From Prevotella sp. UBA2444 (lineage in GTDB: Bacteria > Bacteroidota > Bacteroidia > Bacteroidales > Bacteroidaceae), in NCBI GenBank assembly GCA_002342665.1, contig DDQK01000022.1, positions 1 to 47,987 on the forward strand: a stretch of DNA of 47,987 bases, in the 5' to 3' direction. Position numbers and translations under genes: made by a program. Shown here piece after piece: positions 33,867 through 42,776 of this stretch. The notes beneath the pieces were generated by a model that did not search any database, was not told the origin of the DNA, and saw only the letters and a list, made by a program, of their open reading frames with translations. Numbering within the stretch: the first letter of the stretch is position 1; every line of letters starts with the position of its first letter.

Positions 33867-35120
33867 ATGGAAAGAACATGGAGATGGTTCGGCAAGAAAG
33901 ACAAGATCACACTTGCCCAACTCAGACAGATCGGCGTAGAGGGCATCGTCACCGCACTGCACGACGTGCCCCTGGGTCAGGTATGGACACGTGAGAAAAT
34001 CCGCGAACTGCGCGAGTACATCGAGAGCTACGGCATGCGCTGGAGCGTGGTGGAGAGCCTGCCCGTGGTGGAGACAATCAAATACGGAGGCCCCGACCGC
34101 GACGAGCAGATAGAAGTCTACAAGGAGAGCCTGCGCAACCTCTCGGCAGAGGGCATCCACTGCATCTGCTACAACTTCATGCCCGTGCTCGACTGGGCGC
34201 GCACCGACCTGCTGCACCAGAACCCCAACGGTTCGACGAACCTCTATTTCAACTATGCCGAGTTCGCTTACTTCGACATCTACATCCTCAAGCGTCCCGG
34301 TGCCCGCGAGGAATGGGAGAAATTCAAGTTCCCCGCAGGTGTGGGCGAAGGGCGCAATGTGCTGGCCGAATGCGACGAGCTGGCCAAGACGATGACTCCC
34401 GAGAAAGACCACAAGCTGGTGGAGAACATCGTCATCAAGACGCAGGGCTTCGTGAGCGGCAACTTCTCCGAGAACGACGAGGCCCCCGTGCAGAAGTTCC
34501 GCGAGTTCCTCAACCTCTATAAGGGCATCGACAAGAAGCAGTTACGCGAAAACATGAAATATTTCCTCGAGGCCATCATGCCCACTTGTGAGGAGTACCA
34601 GATGAACATGTGCGTACACCCCGACGATCCCCCCATCGAGATACTCGGACTTCCGCGCATCGTACGCACTGAGGAGGATATCCAGTGGTTCCTCGACGCC
34701 GTGCCCAACAAGCACAACGGTCTCACCTTCTGTGCCGGCAGTCTCTCTGCTGGCGCCTACAACAACGTCGTCGAGATGGCCCGCAAGTTTGCCTCGCGCA
34801 CCCATTTCGTACACCTGCGCAGCTGTCATATTTTCCCCAACGGCGACTTCACCGAAGCCTCCCACCTCGGTGGCCGTGCCGACCTCATCGAGCTCTGCCG
34901 CATCTTCGAGAAGGAGAACCCCCAGCTGCCCATGCGTGTAGACCATGGCATGACCTTCACCGACGAGCCCGGCGGTGTCATGGACGAGTCCAACCACGGC
35001 CATAACGCGGGCTACACCCTCCTGGGCCGTATGTTCGCTCTCGGACAGGTGCAGGGCATCCTCGCCACCGTCGACCGCGAACTTGGCATCGACTACAAGC
35101 AACCCGGATTCTATGATTAG
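33867..35120 (+). CDS. uxuA: Mannonate dehydratase
   Basis: Dehydrates D-mannonate to 2-keto-3-deoxygluconate in hexuronate breakdown. The 417-residue xylose-isomerase-like barrel begins MERTWRWFGKKDKITLAQLRQIGVEGIVTALHD. It carries YNFMPVLDWARTDL, MNMCVHPDDPP, HLRSCHIFPNGDFTEASHLGG and the C-terminal RVDHGMTF and NHGHNAGYTLLGRMFALGQVQGI, all conserved in UxuA; the Cys/His/Asp positions bind the metal. It is 35 nt upstream of uxuB, so the pair forms a glucuronate/fructuronate module. Confidence 0.97.
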   Translation: MERTWRWFGKKDKITLAQLRQIGVEGIVTALHDVPLGQVWTREKIRELREYIESYGMRWSVVESLPVVETIKYGGPDRDEQIEVYKESLRNLSAEGIHCICYNFMPVLDWARTDLLHQNPNGSTNLYFNYAEFAYFDIYILKRPGAREEWEKFKFPAGVGEGRNVLAECDELAKTMTPEKDHKLVENIVIKTQGFVSGNFSENDEAPVQKFREFLNLYKGIDKKQLRENMKYFLEAIMPTCEEYQMNMCVHPDDPPIEILGLPRIVRTEEDIQWFLDAVPNKHNGLTFCAGSLSAGAYNNVVEMARKFASRTHFVHLRSCHIFPNGDFTEASHLGGRADLIELCRIFEKENPQLPMRVDHGMTFTDEPGGVMDESNHGHNAGYTLLGRMFALGQVQGILATVDRELGIDYKQPGFYD

Positions 35121-35155
35121 GGATTGAATAATTGAAGGACTGAAAAATTGAAGAT

Positions 35156-36742
35156 ATGAAACTTACAGACATACTGTGCGGCCAGTTTAATGCCGCAGAG
35201 TGGGAGCAGAAAGGCTATGAACTCCCAAAGTTCGACATCAAGGCCGTGCGTGAAAAGACAGCCAAGGAACCCACATGGGTACATTTCGGCGGAGGCAACA
35301 TCTTCCGAGCCTTCCCCGCAGCCATCCTCAACGACGCGCTGAACACCGGCAAGTACGACAGAGGCGTCATCGTGGCCGAGACCTTCGACTTCGAGGTCAT
35401 CGACAAGGCCTATGCCCCCTACGACAACCTCTCACTCTACGTGGCCCTGCGCAGCGACGGCAATATCGAGAAGAAGGTCATCGCCAGCGTCACCGAGGCC
35501 CTGAAGGCTGACCCGCAGTTCGCCGACTGGCAGCGACTGGTGGAAATATTCCGCAATCCGTCGCTGCAGATGATCTCCTTCACCATCACCGAGAAGGGCT
35601 ACGCCTACAACGAGGCCGACCTGGAGCGCGGCTTCAATGCACAGTTCGCCATGGGCAAGGTGGCTGCCCTGCTCTACGAGCGCTTCCAGGCAGGACAGCT
35701 GCCGCTAACCGTGCAGTCGATGGACAACTGCTCGCACAACGGCGACAAGGTGCGCTCCGGCGTGTTCGCCTACGCCGAGCGCTGGCAGAAGGACGGACTC
35801 GTGCCACAGGCCTTCATCGACTACCTGAGAGACGAGACGAAGATCACCTTCCCCTGGTCGATGATCGACAAGATCACTCCCCGTCCGCACCAGAAGGTGA
35901 AGGAACTGCTGGAGGCCGACGGCTTCGAGGACAACAACTACATCGAGACCGAGCGCCACACCTTCACCGCACCCTTCGTGAATGCAGAGGAAGTGCAGTA
36001 CCTCGTCATCGAAGACAACTACACCAACGGCCGTCCCCCACTCGACCTTGGTGGTGCGCTCTATACTACCCGCGAGACCGTCGACAAGGTTGAGACGATG
36101 AAGGTGACCACCTGTCTGAACCCACTCCACACGGCCATGAGTATCTATGGCTGCATGCTCGACTATACCCTGATCTCCGCCGAGATGGCCGATGACGATT
36201 TGCGCGCCTTCATCCAGAAGATCGGCTATATGGAAGCCATGCCTGTGGTTGTCGATCCCGGCGTACTCAATCCTTACGAGTTCATCGGAGCCGTCATCAA
36301 CCGTCGCCTGCCCAATCCCTTCATGCCCGATGCCCCGCAGCGCATCGCCATGGACACCTCGCAGAAGCTGCCCATCCGCTTCGGAGAGACCATCAAGAAG
36401 TACATCGCACGCGGCCTCGACAAGAGCAACTTAGTGCTGATACCCCTCACACTCGCCGGCTATGCCCGCTATCTGAAGGGACTCAAGGACGACCTGACGC
36501 CATTCGAGCCCTCACCCGACCCGATGCTGGCAGAACTGCAGCAGATCGTGGCCCCGTTGGAGATTGGCAAGGCCGACCAGGACTGGAGCCCGTTGCGCCA
36601 GCTCTACAGCCGCAAGGACGTCTTCGGCCTCGACCTCTATGAGGCAGGCCTCGGCGAGCAGATCGAGGGCTACGTCAAGGAGCTCTACGCCGGAGCCGGA
36701 GCTGTGAGGAAGACACTCCACAAGTACGTGTCTGCCCGATAG
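35156..36742 (+). CDS. uxuB: Fructuronate reductase (mannitol dehydrogenase family)
   Basis: Reduces fructuronate to mannonate with NADH, the step before UxuA. The 528-residue protein has the Rossmann start WVHFGGGNIFRAFPAAIL (about residues 39-57), the family motif TITEKGYAYN, the NCSHNGDKVRSGV region, and the C-terminal dehydrogenase domain with RFGETIKKYI. The mannitol dehydrogenase family also includes tagaturonate reductase and mannitol or arabinitol dehydrogenases, but adjacency to uxuA favours UxuB. The spacer before it (35121-35155) contains 7-8-nt repeats of the ATTGAA type. Confidence 0.88.
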   Translation: MKLTDILCGQFNAAEWEQKGYELPKFDIKAVREKTAKEPTWVHFGGGNIFRAFPAAILNDALNTGKYDRGVIVAETFDFEVIDKAYAPYDNLSLYVALRSDGNIEKKVIASVTEALKADPQFADWQRLVEIFRNPSLQMISFTITEKGYAYNEADLERGFNAQFAMGKVAALLYERFQAGQLPLTVQSMDNCSHNGDKVRSGVFAYAERWQKDGLVPQAFIDYLRDETKITFPWSMIDKITPRPHQKVKELLEADGFEDNNYIETERHTFTAPFVNAEEVQYLVIEDNYTNGRPPLDLGGALYTTRETVDKVETMKVTTCLNPLHTAMSIYGCMLDYTLISAEMADDDLRAFIQKIGYMEAMPVVVDPGVLNPYEFIGAVINRRLPNPFMPDAPQRIAMDTSQKLPIRFGETIKKYIARGLDKSNLVLIPLTLAGYARYLKGLKDDLTPFEPSPDPMLAELQQIVAPLEIGKADQDWSPLRQLYSRKDVFGLDLYEAGLGEQIEGYVKELYAGAGAVRKTLHKYVSAR

Positions 36743-36807
36743 CCACCCATCTGTCAGTCCTCCAAGGCTGCTTCTGAGGGGGCTGCAATGCCCCTCTAAC
36801 ATCTCAT

Positions 36808-36873
36808 AGTTTACCGTAACTAAACTGGGAGTTTACCGTAAGTAAACTCCCAGTTTAGTGCCTGTAAACTCCC
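36808..36873. repeat. Palindromic 22-bp repeat array upstream of the TonB-dependent receptor
   Basis: Three units start at 36808, 36830 and 36852, exactly 22 bp apart. Each is AGTTTA, seven bases, TAAACT, then GGG or CCC. The middle unit and its flanks form a perfect 12-bp stem, CTGGGAGTTTAC (36825-36836) with GTAAACTCCCAG (36842-36853), loop CGTAA. The gap 36743-36925 also holds a GAGGGG/CCCCTC hairpin at 36776-36796 after uxuB, and no clear promoter. Positions 2-5 (GTTT), 13 (G), 15-17 (AAA) and 19 (T) agree with the nqr array in most units. Confidence 0.88.
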
Positions 36874-36925
36874 AGACCCTAAATCATAATACAATAATCG
36901 GGCGAAAAATGCGTTATTATATGTG

Positions 36926-39286
36926 ATGAGATCATATCAGACGAAATATATCCTCCTGATGGCAATGCTCCTGACGAGCTTTGTCGCCCTGGCCGACGAC
37001 TTCACGCTGAAGGGCAAAGTGATAGACGAGGAGAACAACGCCCTTGAGCTGGTGACGGTGTCCTGTATGGAGCAGGGCAAAGTGACAATGACCAATCTGG
37101 AGGGCGAATTCTCGATGACACTCCGCAGTGCAGACTCTGTGGAGGTACGCTTCTCGATGATAGGCTATGCTGCCAGGAAGCGCGTATTCCGCCGTCCGAA
37201 AGGCCGGCAGACGGTACAGATCGTGATGCACCCCATGGAGGCCCTGAAGGAAGTTACCATCACCGAACGCAGACGACAGACCACCAGCACGGAGCAACTG
37301 GACATCAACGATGCCAAGAACGGTCCCTCGACGACAGGCAATGCCGTAGAAGAACTGATCCAGCAGCAGGCCGGCGTATCGACCCACAACGAGATGTCGT
37401 CACAATACAACGTGCGAGGCGGCTCGTTCGACGAGAATGCTGTATATATAAATAATGTGGAGGTATATCGGCCCCTGCTGGTGCGAAGCGGGCAGCAGGA
37501 GGGTCTCTCGATCATCAACCCGGACATGGTCGAGAAGATCGGATTCTCATCAGGTGGCTTCGAGGCCAAGTATGGCGACAAAATGTCGTCGGCCCTCGAC
37601 ATCACATATCGCCGCCCGAAACGATTCGAGGCAACGGTCACGGCATCACTGTTGGGTGCCAGCGGCCATCTCGGAGTCAGCAACAAGAAGTTCGCCATGA
37701 GTCATGGCATCAGGTACAAGACCAACCGCTATCTGCTGGGCTCACTGGAGACCACCGGTGAGTACCGCCCGAACTTCTTCGACTACCAGACATACATCAG
37801 CTATACGCCTAACCGCAGATGGGCCATCGACCTGATAGGATATATCTCGGAGAACCACTACAACTTCAAGCCCAAGGACCGCGAGACGAGCTTTGGTACG
37901 ATGGAAGACGTCAAGTCGTTCAAAGTCTACTTCGACGGTCAGGAGAAGGATGCCTTCGAGACCCTGTTCGGCACGGCCAGTATCACGCGGAGCTTCACTG
38001 ACTCCACCAAGATCAAGTTGCTTGCCTCCGCTTTCCACAGCAAGGAAAAGGAGACCTACGACATCATGGGGCAATACTGGCTCGACGACACGCAGACCAG
38101 CGAGCGGCTTGGCGTAGGCACCTATATGGAACACGCCCGCAACTATCTGACAGCCGATGTCATCAGTTTCAAGCTGATGGGCACGCACAAGACCAAGCGA
38201 CACGACATCGAGGCAGGCATCACCTACAAGACAGAGCGCGTGGAGGAACAGGCACGAGAGTACGAGATGCGCGACTCCAGCGGATACTCCATCCCCCACT
38301 CTGCCAACCGGCTGGACCTCATCTACACCCTATCGTCGAAGAACAAGGTGAACAGCCACCGCATAGAAGCCTATATCCAGGACACCTACCGATTCCAGAA
38401 GGGTGAGACATTCTTTACGCTGAACTACGGCGTAAGGCTGGCCAACTGGTCGTGGAACAAGGAGACCATCGTCTCCCCACGCGCATCGCTGGCCATCGTA
38501 CCTGCCTTCAATCACGACATGACCTTCCGCCTGGCAACGGGCATCTACTATCAGGCGCCATTCTACAAGGAGATGCGCGACACGGTGACAGAGAACGGCA
38601 TCACCGTGGCCCGACTGAACGAGAAGATCAAAAGTCAGCGCTCCATACAACTGATTGCCGCTGCCGACTACCGTTTCAAGATGATGGACCGCCCCTTCAG
38701 GTTTACGGCAGAGGCCTATTTCAAATCCCTGCAGAATCTGATACCCTACAACGTACAGAACGTGAAGGTGACCTACTACGGAGAGAATCTCTGCTCGGGC
38801 TATGCCGCAGGACTCGACCTGAAGCTCTTCGGCGAATTCGTGCCGGGCACAGACTCATGGCTGACATTCTCGCTGATGAGCACCCGACAGAAGTACAACG
38901 GCATCTGGGTGCCCCTGCCCACAGACCAGCGCTACGCCATCAATCTGCACTTCACCGACTATTTCCCGGGCACAGAACGCTGGAAGATGACCCTGCGACT
39001 GGCCTACGCCGACGGCCTGCCCTTCGGTGCGCCCCACCGCGGCATCGAGCATCAGTCGTTCAGGGCTCCCGCCTACAAGCGTGCCGACATCGGCATGGCC
39101 TTCAGGGCCATCAAGGAGGGAAAGACGCTCAAGAACATGTGGATTGGAATAGACTGCCTGAACCTGTTCGGCATCAACAACGTCAACAGCTATTACTGGG
39201 TAACCGATGTCAGCAATCGCCAGTGGGCAGTGCCGAACTATCTTACGGGCCGTCAGATTAACGGAAAAGTCACCGTGGAGTTTTAA
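36926..39286 (+). CDS. TonB-dependent outer-membrane receptor without SusD partner
   Basis: A 786-residue receptor from the ATG at 36926; a GTG at 36923 is an alternative start. A signal peptide (about 1-23, ending VALA) is followed by a CarboxypepD_reg-like domain (about 28-100, FTLKGKVIDEENNALELVTVS). A plug domain follows, with NAVEELIQQQAGVSTHNEMSSQYNVRGGSFDENAVYINNVEVYRP, then a 22-strand-type barrel ending KVTVEF. The N-terminal TonB box is not obvious. It is shorter than SusC proteins and no susD follows, so it is of the FecA/siderophore/vitamin type rather than glycan SusCD. The ligand is unknown; proximity to uxuAB may be accidental. Confidence 0.88.
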   Translation: MRSYQTKYILLMAMLLTSFVALADDFTLKGKVIDEENNALELVTVSCMEQGKVTMTNLEGEFSMTLRSADSVEVRFSMIGYAARKRVFRRPKGRQTVQIVMHPMEALKEVTITERRRQTTSTEQLDINDAKNGPSTTGNAVEELIQQQAGVSTHNEMSSQYNVRGGSFDENAVYINNVEVYRPLLVRSGQQEGLSIINPDMVEKIGFSSGGFEAKYGDKMSSALDITYRRPKRFEATVTASLLGASGHLGVSNKKFAMSHGIRYKTNRYLLGSLETTGEYRPNFFDYQTYISYTPNRRWAIDLIGYISENHYNFKPKDRETSFGTMEDVKSFKVYFDGQEKDAFETLFGTASITRSFTDSTKIKLLASAFHSKEKETYDIMGQYWLDDTQTSERLGVGTYMEHARNYLTADVISFKLMGTHKTKRHDIEAGITYKTERVEEQAREYEMRDSSGYSIPHSANRLDLIYTLSSKNKVNSHRIEAYIQDTYRFQKGETFFTLNYGVRLANWSWNKETIVSPRASLAIVPAFNHDMTFRLATGIYYQAPFYKEMRDTVTENGITVARLNEKIKSQRSIQLIAAADYRFKMMDRPFRFTAEAYFKSLQNLIPYNVQNVKVTYYGENLCSGYAAGLDLKLFGEFVPGTDSWLTFSLMSTRQKYNGIWVPLPTDQRYAINLHFTDYFPGTERWKMTLRLAYADGLPFGAPHRGIEHQSFRAPAYKRADIGMAFRAIKEGKTLKNMWIGIDCLNLFGINNVNSYYWVTDVSNRQWAVPNYLTGRQINGKVTVEF

Positions 39287-39311
39287 TTATTCTTAATTAT
39301 CTGCTCACATA

Positions 39312-39342
39312 TCTTAATTCTTAATTCTTAATTCTTAATTCT
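39312..39342. repeat. Heptamer repeat (TCTTAAT)x4 upstream of the methylmalonyl-CoA epimerase gene
   Basis: Four perfect TCTTAAT copies plus TCT, ending 13 nt before the -7 element and overlapping the expected -33 position. On the other strand the unit reads GAATTAA-like, close to the TGAATTA unit at 32247-32274. Confidence 0.88.
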
Positions 39343-39355
39343 GAGTTAGAATTAC

Positions 39356-39363
39356 TACCTTTG
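39356..39363 (+). promoter_or_regulatory. -7 promoter element for the methylmalonyl-CoA gene cluster
   Basis: TACCTTTG followed by CACCA matches TAnnTTTG, 34 nt before the epimerase ATG. A -33 TTTG is not evident. Confidence 0.6.
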
Positions 39364-39397
39364 CACCATATTTATAAATATACAAACTTTAAACAAC

Positions 39398-39808
39398 ATG
39401 AAGATTTCCCACATTGAGCATCTGGGCATCGCAGTCCAGAGCATTGAAGAGAGCCTGCCGTTCTTCACGAATGTGCTTGGCTTGGAGTGTTATGCAACAG
39501 AAGTAGTAGAGGACCAGAAAGTGAAGACCGCCTTCCTGAAGTGTGGCGAAGTGAAGTTGGAGCTTTTGGAACCCACATCCCCTGAGAGCACCATACAGAA
39601 GTGGCTCGACAAGGGCAACAAGGGAGTCCACCATGTGGCTTTCTGCATAGAGGACGGTGTGGCCAATGCATTGGCAGAAGTGTCTGAGAAGGGAGTACGT
39701 CTCATCGACCAGCAGCCCCGCAAGGGTGCCGAGGGCCTGAACATCGCCTTCCTGCATCCGAAGTCTACGGCAGGTGTGCTGACAGAGCTTTGCGAGCACC
39801 CGGAGTAA
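39398..39808 (+). CDS. mce: Methylmalonyl-CoA epimerase
   Basis: Interconverts (2R)- and (2S)-methylmalonyl-CoA between the mutase and the decarboxylase or carboxylase of the propionate pathway. The 136-residue vicinal-oxygen-chelate protein has the metal-ligand pattern His8 (HIEHLGIAV), His79 (GVHHVAFCIED) and Glu130 (GVLTELCEHPE). Length is standard. It is first in a four-gene set (mce, mmdA, small ORF, biotin carrier) with gaps of 41, 17 and 12 nt. Confidence 0.95.
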   Translation: MKISHIEHLGIAVQSIEESLPFFTNVLGLECYATEVVEDQKVKTAFLKCGEVKLELLEPTSPESTIQKWLDKGNKGVHHVAFCIEDGVANALAEVSEKGVRLIDQQPRKGAEGLNIAFLHPKSTAGVLTELCEHPE

Positions 39809-39849
39809 AATAATCCCATAACGAAATTAACGAAACACAGATTATAACA

Positions 39850-41415
39850 ATGTCAAAGCAATTAGACAAGATCAAGCAGCTCATCGAGAAGCGTGAGCAA
39901 GCACGCCTCGGTGGCGGCGAGAAAGCCATTCAGAAACAGCACGACCGCGGCAAGTATACTGCCCGCGAGCGCATTGAGATGTTGCTCGATGAAGGTTCGT
40001 TCGAAGAGTACGATATGTTCAAGGAGCACCGTTGCCACAACTTCGGCATGGAGAAGAAGCAGTTCCTCGGCGACGGCGTCGTGGCAGGAAGCGGTACCAT
40101 CGACGGCCGTCTGGTATTTATCTTCGCACAGGATTTCACCGTCCACGCCGGCTCTCTCTCTGAGACTATGAGCCAGAAGATCTGCAAGGTGATGGACATG
40201 GCCATGAAGATGGGTGCTCCCGTCATTGGCATCAACGACTCTGGTGGTGCGCGCATTCAGGAGGGTATCAACGCCCTGGCTGGCTATGCCGAGATCTTCG
40301 AGCGCAACATCCTGGCCTCTGGTGTGATTCCCCAGATTTCAGGTATCTTCGGCCCCTGCGCCGGCGGTGCCGTCTACAGCCCTGCCCTCACCGACTTTAC
40401 CCTGATGATGGAAGGCACGTCGTACATGTTCCTCACCGGTCCCAAGGTGGTGAAGACCGTTACCGGCGAAGACATCGACCAGGAGCACCTCGGCGGTGCT
40501 TCCGTACATGCCACGAAATCGGGTGTGACCCACTTTACTGCCAAGACAGAGGAAGAGGGCCTGCAGATGATCAAGTCGCTGCTGAGCTATATCCCCTCCA
40601 ACAACATGGAGACGGCTCCCTACAAGCCCACTCAGGACCCCATCAACCGTATGGAGGACTCTCTGAACGAGATTATCCCGGAGAACCCCAACGAGGCCTA
40701 CGATATGTACAAGGTCATCGGCGCAGTGGTCGACGACGGCGAGTTCTTCGAGGTACAGCCTAAGTTTGCCAAGAACATCATCGTGGGCTTTGCCCGCTTC
40801 AACGGACAGTCGGTAGGTATCGTTGCCAACCAGCCCTCATGCTACGCAGGTGTCCTCGATGTGAACGCCTCGCGTAAGGGAGCCCGCTTCGTACGTTTCT
40901 GCGACGCCTTCAATATCCCCATCGTGTCACTGGTTGACGTACCAGGATTCCTGCCCGGTACAGGCCAGGAGTACAATGCCGTCATCCTGCATGGTGCCCA
41001 GCTGCTCTATGCCTACGGTGAGGCTACCGTGCCCAAGATCACTGTCACACTGCGCAAGTCGTACGGTGGCTCTCATATCGTGATGGGCTCCAAGCAGCTC
41101 CACACCGACCTGAACTACGCATGGCCTTCGGCAGAGATTGCAGTTATGGGTGCTTCTGGTGCCGCTGCCGTGCTCTATGCCAAGGAAGCCAAGGCCAAGA
41201 AGGAGGCTGGTGAGGACGTGAAAGCCTTCATCGCTGAGAAGGAAGACGAGTACAACGAGCTTTTCGCCAACCCGTATCAGGCTGCCAAGTATGGCTACAT
41301 CGACGATGTCATCGAGCCGCGTAATACCCGTTTCCGCATCTGCCGCGGTCTGGCTCAGCTCGCAACGAAGCGCGACGCCCTCCCCGCCAAGAAGCACGGA
41401 AATATTCCTATGTAA
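39850..41415 (+). CDS. mmdA: Methylmalonyl-CoA decarboxylase / acyl-CoA carboxylase carboxyltransferase subunit
   Basis: A 521-residue carboxyltransferase that moves CO2 between methylmalonyl-CoA (or propionyl-CoA) and biotin. N-terminal motifs include [21 protein letters not shown] and the CoA-site run [26 protein letters not shown] and [17 protein letters not shown]. The C-terminal half has [42 protein letters not shown]. With epimerase upstream and a biotin carrier downstream, it serves succinate-to-propionate conversion or its reverse. No biotin carboxylase or MmdB-like sodium pump is adjacent, so decarboxylase versus propionyl-CoA carboxylase cannot be settled here. Confidence 0.92.
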   Translation: MSKQLDKIKQLIEKREQARLGGGEKAIQKQHDRGKYTARERIEMLLDEGSFEEYDMFKEHRCHNFGMEKKQFLGDGVVAGSGTIDGRLVFIFAQDFTVHAGSLSETMSQKICKVMDMAMKMGAPVIGINDSGGARIQEGINALAGYAEIFERNILASGVIPQISGIFGPCAGGAVYSPALTDFTLMMEGTSYMFLTGPKVVKTVTGEDIDQEHLGGASVHATKSGVTHFTAKTEEEGLQMIKSLLSYIPSNNMETAPYKPTQDPINRMEDSLNEIIPENPNEAYDMYKVIGAVVDDGEFFEVQPKFAKNIIVGFARFNGQSVGIVANQPSCYAGVLDVNASRKGARFVRFCDAFNIPIVSLVDVPGFLPGTGQEYNAVILHGAQLLYAYGEATVPKITVTLRKSYGGSHIVMGSKQLHTDLNYAWPSAEIAVMGASGAAAVLYAKEAKAKKEAGEDVKAFIAEKEDEYNELFANPYQAAKYGYIDDVIEPRNTRFRICRGLAQLATKRDALPAKKHGNIPM

Positions 41416-41432
41416 TCACATTAGCAGCTCAA

Positions 41433-41582
41433 ATGAACAACGAAGTATATGCAGCTATTGCCCTTGCTCTGCATGAGCACTTGGGCAACAATATTCACGA
41501 CGTGGAACCGGGCATTATCACCATTAATGCCCACCCCACGCAGTGGAACGGATACTCACAGACTATGACGCAACACCCCTAA
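41433..41582 (+). CDS. Small 49-residue protein resembling the C-terminal tail of OadG-type subunits
   Basis: A complete short ORF with ATG at 41433 and TAA at 41580-41582. It begins MNNEVYAAIALALHEHLGNN and continues with IHDVEPGIITINAHPTQWNGYSQTM. In Bacteroidetes the OadG/gamma-type small subunit next to mmdA ends in a similar AAIALALH...HDxExxxITI...W segment, but normally has an N-terminal membrane helix that is missing here. Position between the carboxyltransferase and biotin carrier supports it being real, perhaps bridging the two subunits. The family link is from recollection of the pattern, so confidence is moderate. Confidence 0.62.
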   Translation: MNNEVYAAIALALHEHLGNNIHDVEPGIITINAHPTQWNGYSQTMTQHP

Positions 41583-41594
41583 TTCACGACGATC

Positions 41595-42023
41595 ATGAAA
41601 GAATACAAGTATACAATCAATGGAAACAAGTACGAGGTGGCTATCACCGACATCACCGACAATATTGCCACACTGACAGTCAACGGTGAGCAGTATACGG
41701 TAGAGATGGAGAAACAGGCTGAGCCCGAAAAGCCAAAGCCCGTGGTTCGGCCCGCTGCCGTTGCTGCCAGCGACGATGCTCCTGCTGCCAATAAGGGTGC
41801 CGTCAACAAGGCCAACGCCGTAAAGGCTCCCCTGCCCGGTGTCATCACCGACATCAAGGTGGCCGTTGGCGACGAGATACAGCCTGGCGACACGGTCGTA
41901 GTGCTTGAAGCCATGAAGATGGCCAACAACCTGACAGCCGAGAAGGGTGGAAAGGTGACTGCCATCTGCGTGAAGATAGGCGAAAGCGTGATGGAAGACG
42001 ATGCCCTTGTGGTTATCGAGTAA
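41595..42023 (+). CDS. Biotin carboxyl carrier protein of the decarboxylase/carboxylase complex
   Basis: A 142-residue biotin carrier. Residues 1-40 form an N-terminal beta-rich cap (KEYKYTINGNKYEVAITDI), 41-75 a Pro/Ala-rich flexible linker, and 76-142 the biotinyl domain with the attachment site EAMKM (Lys108). Such linkered carriers accompany MmdA/OadA-type carboxyltransferases. It is last in the cluster and is followed 24 nt later by a strong terminator. Confidence 0.94.
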   Translation: MKEYKYTINGNKYEVAITDITDNIATLTVNGEQYTVEMEKQAEPEKPKPVVRPAAVAASDDAPAANKGAVNKANAVKAPLPGVITDIKVAVGDEIQPGDTVVVLEAMKMANNLTAEKGGKVTAICVKIGESVMEDDALVVIE

Positions 42024-42047
42024 GCATCAGGCATCATACACTCAATG

Positions 42048-42080
42048 AAGAAGGCAACCCGACGGGTTGCCTTCTTTTTT
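42048..42080 (+). terminator. Intrinsic terminator after the biotin carrier gene
   Basis: AAGAAGGCAACCC, loop GAC, GGGTTGCCTTCTT plus further T gives a 13-bp stem with a T-run. It separates the mmdA cluster from the convergent RNase P RNA gene, whose 3' end abuts it. Confidence 0.92.
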
Positions 42081-42485
42081 CTGCACTGTTCCTATAAGCC
42101 GGGTTCTGTATCACCCCACGCAGGGATGATGTCTGTCATCTATCTACTCCATGAGTCACCCCATGGCTCAAGCGTTCTACCCTCCATCGTAGTACTCGGA
42201 CGGGCAGCCCTCTGACGATGGTATACGCGAACTTGCAGCCCCCAGCCGGCACAGCCCAGTGATCACCCACTGACTGGTGGTCTCTTACACCACCTTCTCA
42301 CCCTTACCTACCCCCTCTATTTCCCTCTACAAGAGGGAGAATCAGAGGGGCAAGGCGGTTGTTTTCTTCTGCCGTCACATACTGTCACCAATATCTTCTA
42401 CTTTCAGAAGTGAGGCGCCCTATGCTGCCCGGACTTTCCTCTCGTGCCGTGAGGCACCAGCGACAGACCGAAACAGTGCTTTCTG
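42081..42485 (-). ncRNA. rnpB: RNase P RNA, bacterial type A
   Basis: The ribozyme subunit of RNase P, which matures tRNA 5' ends. On the minus strand the invariant 5' segment GAGGAAAGTCCGGGC is present (rev-comp at 42425-42439). The conserved 3' segment ACAGAACCCGGCTTATAG lies near 42090-42108. The termini pair as P1: GCACTGTTTC (42470-42479) with GGAACAGTGC (42083-42092). The length, about 404 nt, is normal for type A. A promoter stands immediately upstream at 42490-42521. Confidence 0.96.
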
Positions 42486-42489
42486 GCTG

Positions 42490-42521
42490 CAAAAGTACAA
42501 AAAAAAGTCGAAGCGACCAAA
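42490..42521 (-). promoter_or_regulatory. Promoter for rnpB
   Basis: On the minus strand TTTG (42518-42521), 20 nt, then TACTTTTG (42490-42497) is a full match to the Bacteroidetes consensus. The predicted start is about 42483-42485, just before the P1 strand. The remaining gap up to 42776 is AT-rich and holds only the degQ promoter. Confidence 0.82.
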
Positions 42522-42677
42522 CAGAGCACGAAGAAATGGGCGGATAATTAAAATATGGCAACTAATACGAGTACAGAATCTTAATTTTGTCAACCTTTTA
42601 AGACTTTAAGTGTTAAACGCAAATAGCCGTTAAGGTGAAAGGCAAAAGTGTTAAAATGGGACAAATATTCGTGACAA

Positions 42678-42711
42678 TTTGTCAGTTTACGGAAAAATGC
42701 ACTTATATTTG
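42678..42711 (+). promoter_or_regulatory. Promoter for the HtrA/DegQ gene
   Basis: TTTG at 42678-42681 and TATATTTG at 42704-42711, spacing 22 nt, 65 nt before the start codon. The spacer is slightly longer than the usual 19-21. Confidence 0.65.
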
Positions 42712-42776
42712 CACTCGATTTCGTGAATCAGGGAATAATATTCCCAAAAAGAGTTAGAACTTAAAATTTATATAAA

